Below, in pieces: positions 44,466 to 52,321 of a DNA stretch of 64,000 bases (position 1 is the stretch's first letter; each line of letters starts with the position of its first letter). A model generated the notes under the pieces. It worked only from the letters and a program-made list of their open reading frames with translations, did no database searches and was not told where the DNA came from. The position numbers and the translations under genes are program-made. Origin of the DNA: Planctomycetaceae bacterium (GTDB taxonomy: Bacteria; Planctomycetota; Planctomycetia; Gemmatales; Gemmataceae); assembly GCA_013823135.1 (NCBI GenBank), contig PNLP01000019.1, forward strand, positions 54,005 through 118,004, in the 5' to 3' direction.

Positions 44466-44819
44466 TTAGTTTTTTTTAGCTTCATTCACACTTTCACCGT
44501 GCAGCCCGTTGGCTTTCACGGCAGCAACTAACAGCCTGTCGATGGCTGTGGCGCTCTTGTCTGCCAGGGCGTTGAAGTCATCGGGGCCGAATACCTGTTG
44601 CCCTTGTTCGTCCACTGTGCAGAGCAGGACTAAGTGCAAGAGGCAAGCTTGCATGTCTTCCCCTGACTTGGTGGCTTGTGCCTGCTCATACTTCCCAAGC
44701 CATGATGCCCGTTCCCCTGCCTTGATCCTGCGAATGAAGACTGTCGTTTCCCATTCGGGAACGGGGCAGGGGATTGGGGCATTGTCGTTATAATTTAAAA
44801 TATGTTGTTTTAAACTCAT
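44466..44819 (-). CDS. Tail assembly chaperone, upstream frame (G-like)
   Basis: The 117-residue protein has the small alpha-helical chaperone layout (VPEWETTVFIRRIKAGERASWLGKY) and ends ...NEAKKN at a slippery A run. It overlaps the tail tube gene by four bases. A -1 shift at its end leads into the T-like frame. Its sequence is GC-richer than most of the prophage. Confidence 0.75.
   Translation of the reverse strand: MSLKQHILNYNDNAPIPCPVPEWETTVFIRRIKAGERASWLGKYEQAQATKSGEDMQACLLHLVLLCTVDEQGQQVFGPDDFNALADKSATAIDRLLVAAVKANGLHGESVNEAKKN
44469..44475 (-). promoter_or_regulatory. -1 frameshift site A AAA AAC
   Basis: On the minus strand, the G frame reads GCT AAA AAA AAC TAA. The heptamer A AAA AAC has the X XXY YYZ form with the zero frame correctly phased, immediately before the stop. 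The -1 frame continues without a stop into the T-like frame. No pseudoknot was modelled. Confidence 0.85.
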
Positions 44820-45205
44820 GCTACTGTTATTGCTCCTGATATTTGAATTTCACCAGTTACTACTACTTGTTCGTTAGGCTTAAAGCTTAAATCTAATTTA
44901 GTAAGCCACCCATCAAAGGTAAAAGTTGCACTTGTACCAGTAGGGCTTGTAACTCTCCATCCCATTACATCGCCTTTAAATGCCATTAAAGCTTGATAAA
45001 CAGATTTGCTGAATTGGAATTCAAATCCTACTACTCCTGAATCTTCCATGCCAGGGGCGGAAGTCATGACATTATCAGAAATGCCGAGATGAGTAGTGTC
45101 AATCTTTGTTAATAGCCAAGATGGGCCAGTAATGCTGTTGACTAACGGAATGTCTGTATAGCTTGATCCTGCTTCGTATGCTAATGCTGCTGTTACTCCA
45201 ATCAT
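44816..45205 (-). CDS. Major tail tube protein-like
   Basis: The 129-residue protein is in the tail-tube position and has the beta-sandwich pattern (LALMAFKGDVMGWRVTSPTG-like stretch, FTFDGWLTKLDLSFKPNEQVVVTGEIQISG), in which the closing strands are typical of siphovirus tail tube proteins. It overlaps the G-like gene by four bases. It is small for the family but the tail is short. Confidence 0.65.
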   Translation of the reverse strand: MIGVTAALAYEAGSSYTDIPLVNSITGPSWLLTKIDTTHLGISDNVMTSAPGMEDSGVVGFEFQFSKSVYQALMAFKGDVMGWRVTSPTGTSATFTFDGWLTKLDLSFKPNEQVVVTGEIQISGAITVA

Positions 45206-45245
45206 ATATACTGTATCCTCACTTAAGTGTTACAGTATATAGAGT

Positions 45246-45656
45246 TTACTTTAACAAAATTGCAATCTGTTCCTTTAACACACTGCAATAACGTTCAGGA
45301 AAACGCTTAGCACTTGCAGTTCTGCCAAATGACATGAAATGAGTTGCTTGTATTGTTTTAGTGCCTTTGTTTACCAAATGGGCGTAATTTGCTGGGCGTT
45401 TATTCTTTCGTTTAAACTTGTTCGATGCCCCAATTACCACAATCCATACTTGCTTGCTTTTGTAATCCTTTACCTTGATCCTGATGCTTTTCTTTAATGC
45501 ACCAGTATCAACGGGAGCCTGTGCCACTATTTCAGCTTTGACAGGGCTTGCAGCCTTGTTACAAGCAATCCGCATAGCTTTGTTCTGCAAGCCTTTCTTA
45601 AGATGTGCAATCTTCTTAATTGGATCATCTTTATAATGAAAGATTGCTTTAATCAT
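45246..45656 (-). CDS. HK97 gp10-like tail completion protein
   Basis: Starting at ATG 45654-45656 gives 136 residues of a basic alpha/beta protein with APVDTGALKKSIRIKVKDY, the hallmark of HK97 gp10/minor tail Z-like proteins, followed by NYAHLVNKGTKTIQATHFM. It overlaps the head closure gene by four bases. Confidence 0.85.
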   Translation of the reverse strand: MIKAIFHYKDDPIKKIAHLKKGLQNKAMRIACNKAASPVKAEIVAQAPVDTGALKKSIRIKVKDYKSKQVWIVVIGASNKFKRKNKRPANYAHLVNKGTKTIQATHFMSFGRTASAKRFPERYCSVLKEQIAILLK

Positions 45657-45985
45657 ACTGATACCTCGATTGAATCGAAATGATGGCAATCACAGATGTA
45701 TTCGTTATCCCCTTGCCTAATACCATCAATAATCCAACGTGTACCATAGTTATCAATTAAGTGATCCTGTGCCGTTATTGTGGGGTAATTCCTGATTCTA
45801 ATCTCAGCATCAGAGCCAGTTTTAGTTCCCCCGTAATTATCCGCTCGCCTGCTGTTTGTTTCATCAGGGCTTGTTCCCCAATATGTGGAGCCAGCTACCC
45901 AAGCATCAACGGATTGCCCATTAATGCTAGTTGTTGGCGTGTAAACCTGCCTGATGTACGGTGTATTATAATTTCCTGCACTCAT
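45653..45985 (-). CDS. Head closure / head-tail adaptor protein (SPP1 gp16-like)
   Basis: The ATG at 45983-45985 gives 110 residues with IRIRNYPTITAQDHLIDNYG and RWIIDGIRQGDNEYICDCHH, a beta-barrel head-tail joining signature. It lies between the connector and gp10-like genes with four-base overlaps on both sides, the usual order in HK97-like phages. Confidence 0.7.
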   Translation of the reverse strand: MSAGNYNTPYIRQVYTPTTSINGQSVDAWVAGSTYWGTSPDETNSRRADNYGGTKTGSDAEIRIRNYPTITAQDHLIDNYGTRWIIDGIRQGDNEYICDCHHFDSIEVSV

Positions 45986-46572
45986 GCTATTAGTCCTGTG
46001 TTGTATTTGCTGCAAATTCTCTGAAAGCCTAAAGGCAATTCCTTTAAATCATCCACTAAGTGAGATTCTCGATTCTTATAATAATGCCCTGCAAGCAATT
46101 TAATAGCTAACGCTACATCACTTGGAACTGTTGCCATACCTGCTATAAATGTAATAACAATAGGGCGAATGATTGTAGATGATAGTGCAGGGTAGTCAAA
46201 GTCTGGAACGTAAACTAATGCTGGCGTTGATGTTAAGTCAGTGCTGTAAGATGCCAAGTCTTGTAAAGCATCGTCTTCATCGTAGTATTCAACGCTTGTA
46301 ACCTCTGTTACTGCTCCTACTTGCAGCCTGATTACATCTTGCCAATAGTTGCAATACTGTTTATAAATAGCAGGAACTACAATTCTACCATTTGTGCCGT
46401 ATTCAAATTGCTGTCTAGCAGCAGTGATATATACAGCTAGTTCGGTGTCTTCAACATCGGTATTTATTCTTAGATGTGCCTTCAATTCTTCAACTGTAAC
46501 AGGCTCGTCATAGCCTGAATCAACTTGACTTACTTCAACAAGCACATTATTAGTCTGTTTGCTAATGTTCAT
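45982..46572 (-). CDS. gp6-like head-tail connector
   Basis: The 196-residue product (start 46570-46572) has the DNA-packaging connector pattern EPVTVEELKAHLRINTDVEDTELAVYITAARQQFEYGTNG followed by a helical C-terminus (DVALAIKLLAGHYYKNRES). This is the HK97 gp6-like adaptor that docks on the portal. Two further Met codons upstream lie in a region that reads poorly as protein. Confidence 0.85.
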   Translation of the reverse strand: MNISKQTNNVLVEVSQVDSGYDEPVTVEELKAHLRINTDVEDTELAVYITAARQQFEYGTNGRIVVPAIYKQYCNYWQDVIRLQVGAVTEVTSVEYYDEDDALQDLASYSTDLTSTPALVYVPDFDYPALSSTIIRPIVITFIAGMATVPSDVALAIKLLAGHYYKNRESHLVDDLKELPLGFQRICSKYNTGLIA

Positions 46573-46588
46573 ATAGGTATATAGTAAC

Positions 46589-46625
46589 AGCACTACCGTA
46601 TTACAACAAGTAATACGGTAGTGCT
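46589..46625 (-). terminator. 16-base perfect hairpin downstream of the capsid gene
   Basis: AGCACTACCGTATTAC and GTAATACGGTAGTGCT pair perfectly around AACAA. It lies 62 bases past the capsid stop. No T tract follows in the minus direction, so it may attenuate transcription or protect the capsid mRNA 3' end rather than terminate fully. Confidence 0.6.
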
Positions 46626-46686
46626 GCTAGAAAAGAACATCGAATAATTGAATGCAAACTTATATAGTAAACACTGAAAATTAATT

Positions 46687-47979
46687 TCAGCTAGTTAATT
46701 GCATACTTAAAGCTGCTGCTGGATCGCCCACCCATGCACCACCAAAGCTGAGAATCCCAGCCCATGCAACGTTAGGGAAGAATTTTTCATCAAATCTTTG
46801 GAAAATCTGCCCTTCAACTAAACGGAGCATGTAGAAATCAGGATTAAAGAAATACAATCTGTCGTCTGCAATGTAGCTGGAAACGATAATCTTCTTACCG
46901 TAAAGAACATCATATTCGATATTGTCAGATGACAAGTGTCCGAATAAGCTTTCATCCGTAGTCGATTTCATAGCGCTGTAAAGGGCTGCATAAGTATCAC
47001 CGTTACAAGCCCAAATGCAGTTCTGACGATATTGTGAAGGAAGAGCAAAATACATTGCTTCTACATTGGCAATCGTCCACGATGCTACAGCAGTTAAATC
47101 GGTACAAACAGAGTCAATACCTTGAACACCAGTTGAGCCGTTACCAGTTGCCGTAAATACTTCACGTTCCATTTTTCTTGCAAAGCTGTTAGCAGATGCT
47201 TTAGCAATCTTTTCCTCAAGATTGATTGCACTGTCACGCAATTCGTTAAACGTAATCTTTTGATAGCCTGATGTTAAATCAAAGCATCCAATTGTTACAT
47301 TACCAGATACCAGATTAGTATCAGGAATCGTAGGCACAGTTTCAGTACCACCAGAAGCAGACGTATAGGCTGCTTCCATCGCAGTATCATTTACTCTAAA
47401 GTATGTTCTGTTGTTACCATCAGAAGTTGTTTCGCTTGCTACCAAGCCAAGAATTGGGCTAGATGCTGCAAGGTATTCGCTTACTTTGTCACTGTAAGAC
47501 TGTGGCACCCATTCAGCACCAGTGCCCGCACCACCTTTAGAAACAATCGTTCTGTTTTTAAATGCTAATTTGTTATAGTTCACTGGCACTTTGATTGAGG
47601 CTTTGCCCAATTCAACGCCAGCAGCCTTTGCACGATAGTGTGCGTCAGGGCTGTTATCTGCTTCTCTTGATCCAGCCTTAAGCCACAAGCCCAACGCTTC
47701 CCCAAAGTTTGCCTTTGGCGTAGCGTGAACACGTTCGTGGAAGATTGGGGCAGGAGTCTTAGGAGCAGCCATTCTTGCTTTTGCAGCAGCAATACGATTA
47801 GCTGCCTGTGCCTGTGCCAACTCCTGTTGAAGTGCTTCAATCTGGGAAACAAGCTCATCTAACTTGGCTTGTTCTTCTGCCGATAGTGGGGCTTCATTTG
47901 CCTTGGCATTCAAAGCATCTGCTTCCGCCATTAAACTTGCAATTTGATTCTGAATCTCTTCACTGGTAGCTCTAATCAT
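46687..47979 (-). CDS. HK97-fold major capsid protein
   Basis: The 430-residue protein has an N-terminal coiled-coil scaffolding (delta) domain (about 1-70, LVSQIEALQQELAQAQAANRI) and the HK97 capsid core: NELRDSAINLEEKIAKASANSFARKMEREVFTATG, GKKIIVSSYIADDRLYFF and MLRLVEGQIFQRFDE. The delta domain is normally removed by the protease encoded next to it. It lies 21 bases downstream of the protease gene. Confidence 0.95.
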   Translation of the reverse strand: MIRATSEEIQNQIASLMAEADALNAKANEAPLSAEEQAKLDELVSQIEALQQELAQAQAANRIAAAKARMAAPKTPAPIFHERVHATPKANFGEALGLWLKAGSREADNSPDAHYRAKAAGVELGKASIKVPVNYNKLAFKNRTIVSKGGAGTGAEWVPQSYSDKVSEYLAASSPILGLVASETTSDGNNRTYFRVNDTAMEAAYTSASGGTETVPTIPDTNLVSGNVTIGCFDLTSGYQKITFNELRDSAINLEEKIAKASANSFARKMEREVFTATGNGSTGVQGIDSVCTDLTAVASWTIANVEAMYFALPSQYRQNCIWACNGDTYAALYSAMKSTTDESLFGHLSSDNIEYDVLYGKKIIVSSYIADDRLYFFNPDFYMLRLVEGQIFQRFDEKFFPNVAWAGILSFGGAWVGDPAAALSMQLTS

Positions 47980-48000
47980 ATTTCTCCGTTGTTGTTATAA

Positions 48001-48570
48001 TCAATACTTGTTATTATATAGCATCTGTAACTTAATTTTTGCAAGCCTTAATTTAGTTTGCAAGAATCTTGTTTTATCTTTAGTCCTAACCATAGGGCTG
48101 TTGATAGTTCCCGCATAAGCTGGATTTGCTGTTAAACATACATCCTTTAATACCACTGCCTTACGTTCTACTAAACCATTATTAGTATTAGTGTCAATTG
48201 GTAAAAATCTAAAACTAGCTCCATCTAGTTTTCCTGACATTACATCTGCTATAATTTGATTTCCCAAATCATTATCAAGAAGCCAACAAGTTGCAAACAA
48301 GCCTTTTGCATCTTCCTGCAACATTAAAGTATTGTTGCTAGTTTCCGCAAACTTGTAATTATCGTCATGATCCAGATTTGCCGTTACGTTCGTGCGCTGG
48401 GCAAGTGAGCCTGAGAAGCAGCCAGGGCGTAACACTTCCGTGTATCTGACTTGCTGGCCCTGTGCGTCTAGCTCCTGAATCCGTGTCTCTTCATTGAAGA
48501 GGGCTGCATACCAAGTAAGTCGCCTTGACTCTCCAATATCAGCACTAAAGTTAGATTTGCGATTATGCAT
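48001..48570 (-). CDS. HK97 family prohead protease
   Basis: The 189-residue protein has the U35 prohead protease features: WYAALFNEETRIQ near the N-terminus, the catalytic His in ANLDHDDN, and the catalytic Ser in MSGKLDGASFRFLP. It overlaps the portal gene by 8 bases. It would cut the capsid delta domain during head maturation. Confidence 0.93.
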   Translation of the reverse strand: MHNRKSNFSADIGESRRLTWYAALFNEETRIQELDAQGQQVRYTEVLRPGCFSGSLAQRTNVTANLDHDDNYKFAETSNNTLMLQEDAKGLFATCWLLDNDLGNQIIADVMSGKLDGASFRFLPIDTNTNNGLVERKAVVLKDVCLTANPAYAGTINSPMVRTKDKTRFLQTKLRLAKIKLQMLYNNKY

Positions 48571-49786
48571 TGGCTGTTACTCCTGGCTGTTGTGGTGTAG
48601 CTGCTCCTGGCTGTGGCTGTGGCGTGCCCATGTTGAGGGGCTGCAATGGCGTGTCTAGCCCCTCGATAGGTGGCAATCCGCCCCATTCCCTGGCTTCACT
48701 CCTGAGTATCCAGCCCCCTTGAATGCCGATGTTGGCTATCTGTGCCTGTGTCAGTGGATCGCCTCTTAAAATTTCATCCGTGTCAAATTCACAGAAAGTA
48801 TTACCATCTACAAATAGTTTGTAATTAATCTCTTGTTCGATGCTGTCAAGCAGTGGGCGTAAGCTTCTTTGATACAAGAATGTGTTATCAGCACTTAAAC
48901 TGTTGTAATGGGCTGCGCTAAAATCACCTAATTGAATTGGGCTTAAGCCTGTCCATCTGCCTATATCACCTACACTTGCTCCCAAGCCCTGAATGATTTG
49001 GCTATCTTCTGCTGTTGTAGTGTTGATGTTACTAACTTCACCACCATCAGTAAGCCAAAATGGTTTGCCTGTGTTAATTGTTCCGCCTGCTTGTTCGGCA
49101 AGCCATATCTTTAAATTTGCATCAGCTTCTTTACTGATCTTGCCAGGGTATTTAATGTAAACAGATGGGCGAACACTGTTGTTAAAGAAGTTATTTGCAG
49201 CCTCTAATACTTGTCTGTGTAGCCCTAAGCTTTCTGCTGCATACTTCCAAACTGGCTCACCTTGCAACCCGTCCGTTGAATGCCCCATTAAGTGAATTAC
49301 ATCACTGTCATCATGCCATTCAGCACCAGTGCCAAAGTTAATTTCATACTGCTTATTCCATTCTGAATCTACTATAACTCTGGATACAGCACCATTAGGA
49401 CAAGGATATAGGGCGTAAGGGCTGCCATTGTTTCGCCAACGAATTAGCACATAAGCATTACCGTGTAAAAACAGTTCTTTAGCAATGTATTGCATAAAGA
49501 CTGCTCTTGATTGTGCGGGATTGGGACGCTTTAACAACAAGTTGTAAGCAGGATGTAATACGGCATGTTCCCTGCCTGATGGAGTTTGCTTATACGTTAC
49601 TAATGGCAAGCTGCCTAATTGAGTAGAATAAAGCCTAACAGCAGCAAAGAATGGGGCTAAAGTTAAGGCTTGTTCAGCACTGCATATAGAGCCAGGATTG
49701 CGAGTTGGTGTAAAGAATCCTGATGGCACTTGGCTTAAAGGATACCATGTTCTCGTATGGAATAAGTTACGCAAAAATGAAAGCAT
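48563..49786 (-). CDS. HK97 family portal protein
   Basis: The 407-residue protein has portal motifs: FFAAVRLYSTQLGSLPLVTY, FMQYIAKELFLHGNAYVLI, DVIHLMGHSTDGLQGEP and YLYQRSLRPLLDSIEQEIN-type clip/crown helices. The C-terminus is Pro/Gln/Gly-rich and GC-rich. It forms the dodecameric DNA gate on the head. Confidence 0.95.
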   Translation of the reverse strand: MLSFLRNLFHTRTWYPLSQVPSGFFTPTRNPGSICSAEQALTLAPFFAAVRLYSTQLGSLPLVTYKQTPSGREHAVLHPAYNLLLKRPNPAQSRAVFMQYIAKELFLHGNAYVLIRWRNNGSPYALYPCPNGAVSRVIVDSEWNKQYEINFGTGAEWHDDSDVIHLMGHSTDGLQGEPVWKYAAESLGLHRQVLEAANNFFNNSVRPSVYIKYPGKISKEADANLKIWLAEQAGGTINTGKPFWLTDGGEVSNINTTTAEDSQIIQGLGASVGDIGRWTGLSPIQLGDFSAAHYNSLSADNTFLYQRSLRPLLDSIEQEINYKLFVDGNTFCEFDTDEILRGDPLTQAQIANIGIQGGWILRSEAREWGGLPPIEGLDTPLQPLNMGTPQPQPGAATPQQPGVTANA

Positions 49787-49790
49787 ACTA

Positions 49791-50060
49791 CTATTTAGTT
49801 ACTTGCTTCCGTTTCTTCGCATTATATGCATTTGCATAAGATTTTAACCTTTCACAATTCCGTTTATAATACTCCTTAGCATAAGCCTTTAACTTCTCAC
49901 GATTTAGCTTTCTATACTTCTTTTGGTAGTTTCCAATTTCATGATAGTTATCTGCCTTATACACTTTTAGATATGCTAATATTTATTTTCTATTGGCATA
50001 ATATCTTGTCAACGCCCTTTGCTTTAGCTTCTCACGATTCCTGCTGTAGTATGTTTCCAT
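49791..50060 (-). pseudogene. Small basic NREK-repeat gene with an in-frame stop
   Basis: On the minus strand, ATG 50058-50060 opens a frame that reads METYYSRNREKLKQRALTRY and then meets TAA after 25 codons. The same frame continues for 63 more codons with related units (KLNREKLKAYAKEYYKRNCE, RLKSYANAYNAKKRKQ) to TAG at 49791. The repeated Tyr/Asn-Arg-Glu-Lys units on both sides of the stop show it is one gene. It lies between portal and terminase. Confidence 0.65.
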
Positions 50061-50063
50061 AAC

Positions 50064-51662
50064 TTATTTAGTTTCAACTTCACTTTTTAGCCATCCTATT
50101 CCAGTGCCTGTTGTTGTAGTGTCAACATCAACAATATCGCTATAAGACATAATTAGTGCAATTGCTCCATCTATGTGATCTGTTGAACGCTTGACACTAG
50201 GGCGAATCTCGCCTGCTTTATTCTCTTCACATCTGACATTAGACAAACACCATCGGAGCCAGTTGCCACCATTGTGTTTAACTTTCTTAGCTTTAATTTG
50301 TTGTAAGAGATGCCTCATTGGAGCATTCATGTAACGGAACGTAGTTGGCATTCTTCTTACTTCTACACCAGTTTCATTTTCCAATCTGTTCATCATTACA
50401 ATGGCTGATGTTGGATCAAATATTACCTTTCTGACATTGTTGTCTTTGCAGAAGTCGATTAGGAATTGTAATATCAATTCATGATCTATCATATCGCCAT
50501 CAGTTATTACAAAGTCTGAATCTGTTGCTAATTCCTCATATTTGGGAAGTGTTGTTTTTTCCTTGGACAGAACACCAGCCCTTGCCACCCATGCCCACCC
50601 ACGAACGAAATAGCTTCCGTCTGGCAACTCCCAACAAGCTGTAATGGCTGATGGATCGGTGGTAAGACTCAAGTCAACGCCTAGCGTGACAGGGCAGTCT
50701 GTTGTGTCGGGCTGCTCCTGGCTGTTCCGATCCCAATCGTTCACGTCAAAGAACGCCAAGTCATCCGATCTCGTCCAGCGATTCAGGCGATAGCGTTGGA
50801 ATCGTAGCCAGTCTGTTGGGCTGTCCCTGCTGGCAAGCATGTCGTTACGGAAGGATTCAAGGCTAAAGCTTGTGCCAAGGCTTGGATTGCTCTTGCTCCA
50901 TTGTTCTGGGCTTTCAGGATCGCTGTCAGGATCGCTTTCGTACACTTCGGCGTAATGGGTGATATCAGTGTCTTCACCACTTAGTATTTTCTTACTTTTG
51001 TTATAGAGATGATTATACCAGTGTGTAGGATCGTCGCCAGCAGTGCTAATAACAATCATTAAGCCATTGTTTCTTGCTACATGTGCATACTTTAAAGAGT
51101 CGTATAAGTTTACTGTTTTATGGGCGTGTGCTTCATCAATCGTAATGAGGCTGCAATTAAAGCCTTGGCATCTGTCGCCATCACTTGATAGGCTTAAATA
51201 TTGAGAATTCAGGCTTGGCACAGTAATACGTTTTAAGTGTGGTGTAATATTACAATACTTCTTTAATCCTGCCTTATTAACTGTGTTTTGTAACTCTGCA
51301 AATACCTGTGCTGCATTGCTTGTTGATACTGATCCTGTTACCACAAATGCTGATGGCTCGCCTGCTGCTAATAATTCATAGGCTGATACAAGCGATACTA
51401 ATAATGTTTTACCTTGCTTTTTGGGAACGTGAAGATTTGCTAACTTCCATCGCCTGTTACCTTTAACGTCTACCCACCCATACAGACTCTTTAGGAATCG
51501 TTCCTGCCAAGGTAATAGCGTGAATTGTCCAGCGATGTATTGAGGCTTGAATAGCTTGTTGGCAAATTTGCAGATAGCAGAGGCTTTGGATTCGTCCCAA
51601 GTGTAGCCTGCATCAATTGCTAATTTGTCGGCTTTAGTGCGTACTGCCCAATCTGGAATCAA
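50064..51662 (-). CDS. Terminase large subunit
   Basis: The 532-residue protein has a full motor-nuclease layout: Walker A VPKKQGKT (about residue 80), Walker B LITIDEAHAH, coupling motif VISTAGDDP, and a C-terminal RNase-H-like nuclease with Asp residues in VTLGVDLSL, DPTSAIVMMNRL and DHIDGAIAL. It belongs to the Terminase_1 (HK97-like) group. It overlaps the HNH gene by four bases. Confidence 0.95.
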   Translation of the reverse strand: MIPDWAVRTKADKLAIDAGYTWDESKASAICKFANKLFKPQYIAGQFTLLPWQERFLKSLYGWVDVKGNRRWKLANLHVPKKQGKTLLVSLVSAYELLAAGEPSAFVVTGSVSTSNAAQVFAELQNTVNKAGLKKYCNITPHLKRITVPSLNSQYLSLSSDGDRCQGFNCSLITIDEAHAHKTVNLYDSLKYAHVARNNGLMIVISTAGDDPTHWYNHLYNKSKKILSGEDTDITHYAEVYESDPDSDPESPEQWSKSNPSLGTSFSLESFRNDMLASRDSPTDWLRFQRYRLNRWTRSDDLAFFDVNDWDRNSQEQPDTTDCPVTLGVDLSLTTDPSAITACWELPDGSYFVRGWAWVARAGVLSKEKTTLPKYEELATDSDFVITDGDMIDHELILQFLIDFCKDNNVRKVIFDPTSAIVMMNRLENETGVEVRRMPTTFRYMNAPMRHLLQQIKAKKVKHNGGNWLRWCLSNVRCEENKAGEIRPSVKRSTDHIDGAIALIMSYSDIVDVDTTTTGTGIGWLKSEVETK

Positions 51663-51913
51663 CTATTCTTTTCCTTTTCTAGTTCATGATGGCAGATACA
51701 ACACACAGCTAAATAATGCTCAATACATGTTGCAGGGTATTGAAGGTGATGGGCGTCTGTCGAAAATGCATTGTTACATTGCTGGCAAACTGCAAACCTA
51801 GCTAAGACTTCCTTACGCAGTTTCTGATGAGTAACGCCATACGGATTATAAGTCTTTGTATACTTACGCTTACGCTTCTTGCCATCATCAAATAGCTTTG
51901 CTTTATTCGGCAT
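51659..51913 (-). CDS. HNH endonuclease
   Basis: Starting at MPNKAKLFDD (51911-51913) gives 84 residues with the HNH fold: CQQCNNAFSTDAHHLQYP, then CCICHHELEKEK, with two CxxC zinc ligands and the catalytic HH. HNH proteins beside the terminase help DNA cleavage for packaging in many siphoviruses. It lies between TerS and TerL, overlapping both by a few bases. Confidence 0.85.
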   Translation of the reverse strand: MPNKAKLFDDGKKRKRKYTKTYNPYGVTHQKLRKEVLARFAVCQQCNNAFSTDAHHLQYPATCIEHYLAVCCICHHELEKEKNS

Positions 51914-52217
51914 GTAATACCTTTGCAATTGCTTCACTAATATTAGTTTCTTCAACTTTAACTTTCTGCCCTAACAAATTGAATTGCTTTGCTAAAGCTT
52001 GATACTGTTTTGACAAATTGACAAATTGAATTAGTTTCCTTGGATCGCCTTCGGCGTCAAGATTCTGTAACAATCCCCACACACGACACAGCAGGGCGAA
52101 TGAATGATAATCATTTTCTGTTAATACACCATCGCTTATTAACTTTGCTTCATGGTGTTGCCAGAACTTTTTAGCTTCACCTTTTATATCATTTGGAATC
52201 TTCATAAAGCCTTTCAT
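51903..52217 (-). CDS. Terminase small subunit (P27-like)
   Basis: The 104-residue protein has the P27-family helical pattern: AKKFWQHHEAKLISDGVLTENDYHSFALLCRVWGLLQN and KLIQFVNLSKQYQALAKQFNLLG. It is in the expected place directly upstream of HNH and TerL. It recognises the packaging site on phage DNA. Confidence 0.8.
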   Translation of the reverse strand: MKGFMKIPNDIKGEAKKFWQHHEAKLISDGVLTENDYHSFALLCRVWGLLQNLDAEGDPRKLIQFVNLSKQYQALAKQFNLLGQKVKVEETNISEAIAKVLHAE

Positions 52218-52321
52218 ATCAACAACTTACATCAACAATTAAAAGTGTTGTCTCTCAAAAGTTGCGGAGCCGAGTGCGTCTAGTGCTAATAGCACTAAAC
52301 ATCCCCGCTCCTACCCCATAC

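Larger units (their letters stand above)
44155..44819 (-). other. Inferred G-T frameshift fusion protein (221 aa)
   Basis: Reading the G frame from 44819 to the slippery heptamer and shifting by -1 gives 117 residues joined to 104 residues through the linker LNSNVCFE. The junction is AAA AAC followed by CTA AAT TCT in the -1 frame. This matches the G/GT organisation of lambda-like tails. The low-frequency fusion would chaperone the tape measure during tail assembly. Confidence 0.8.
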
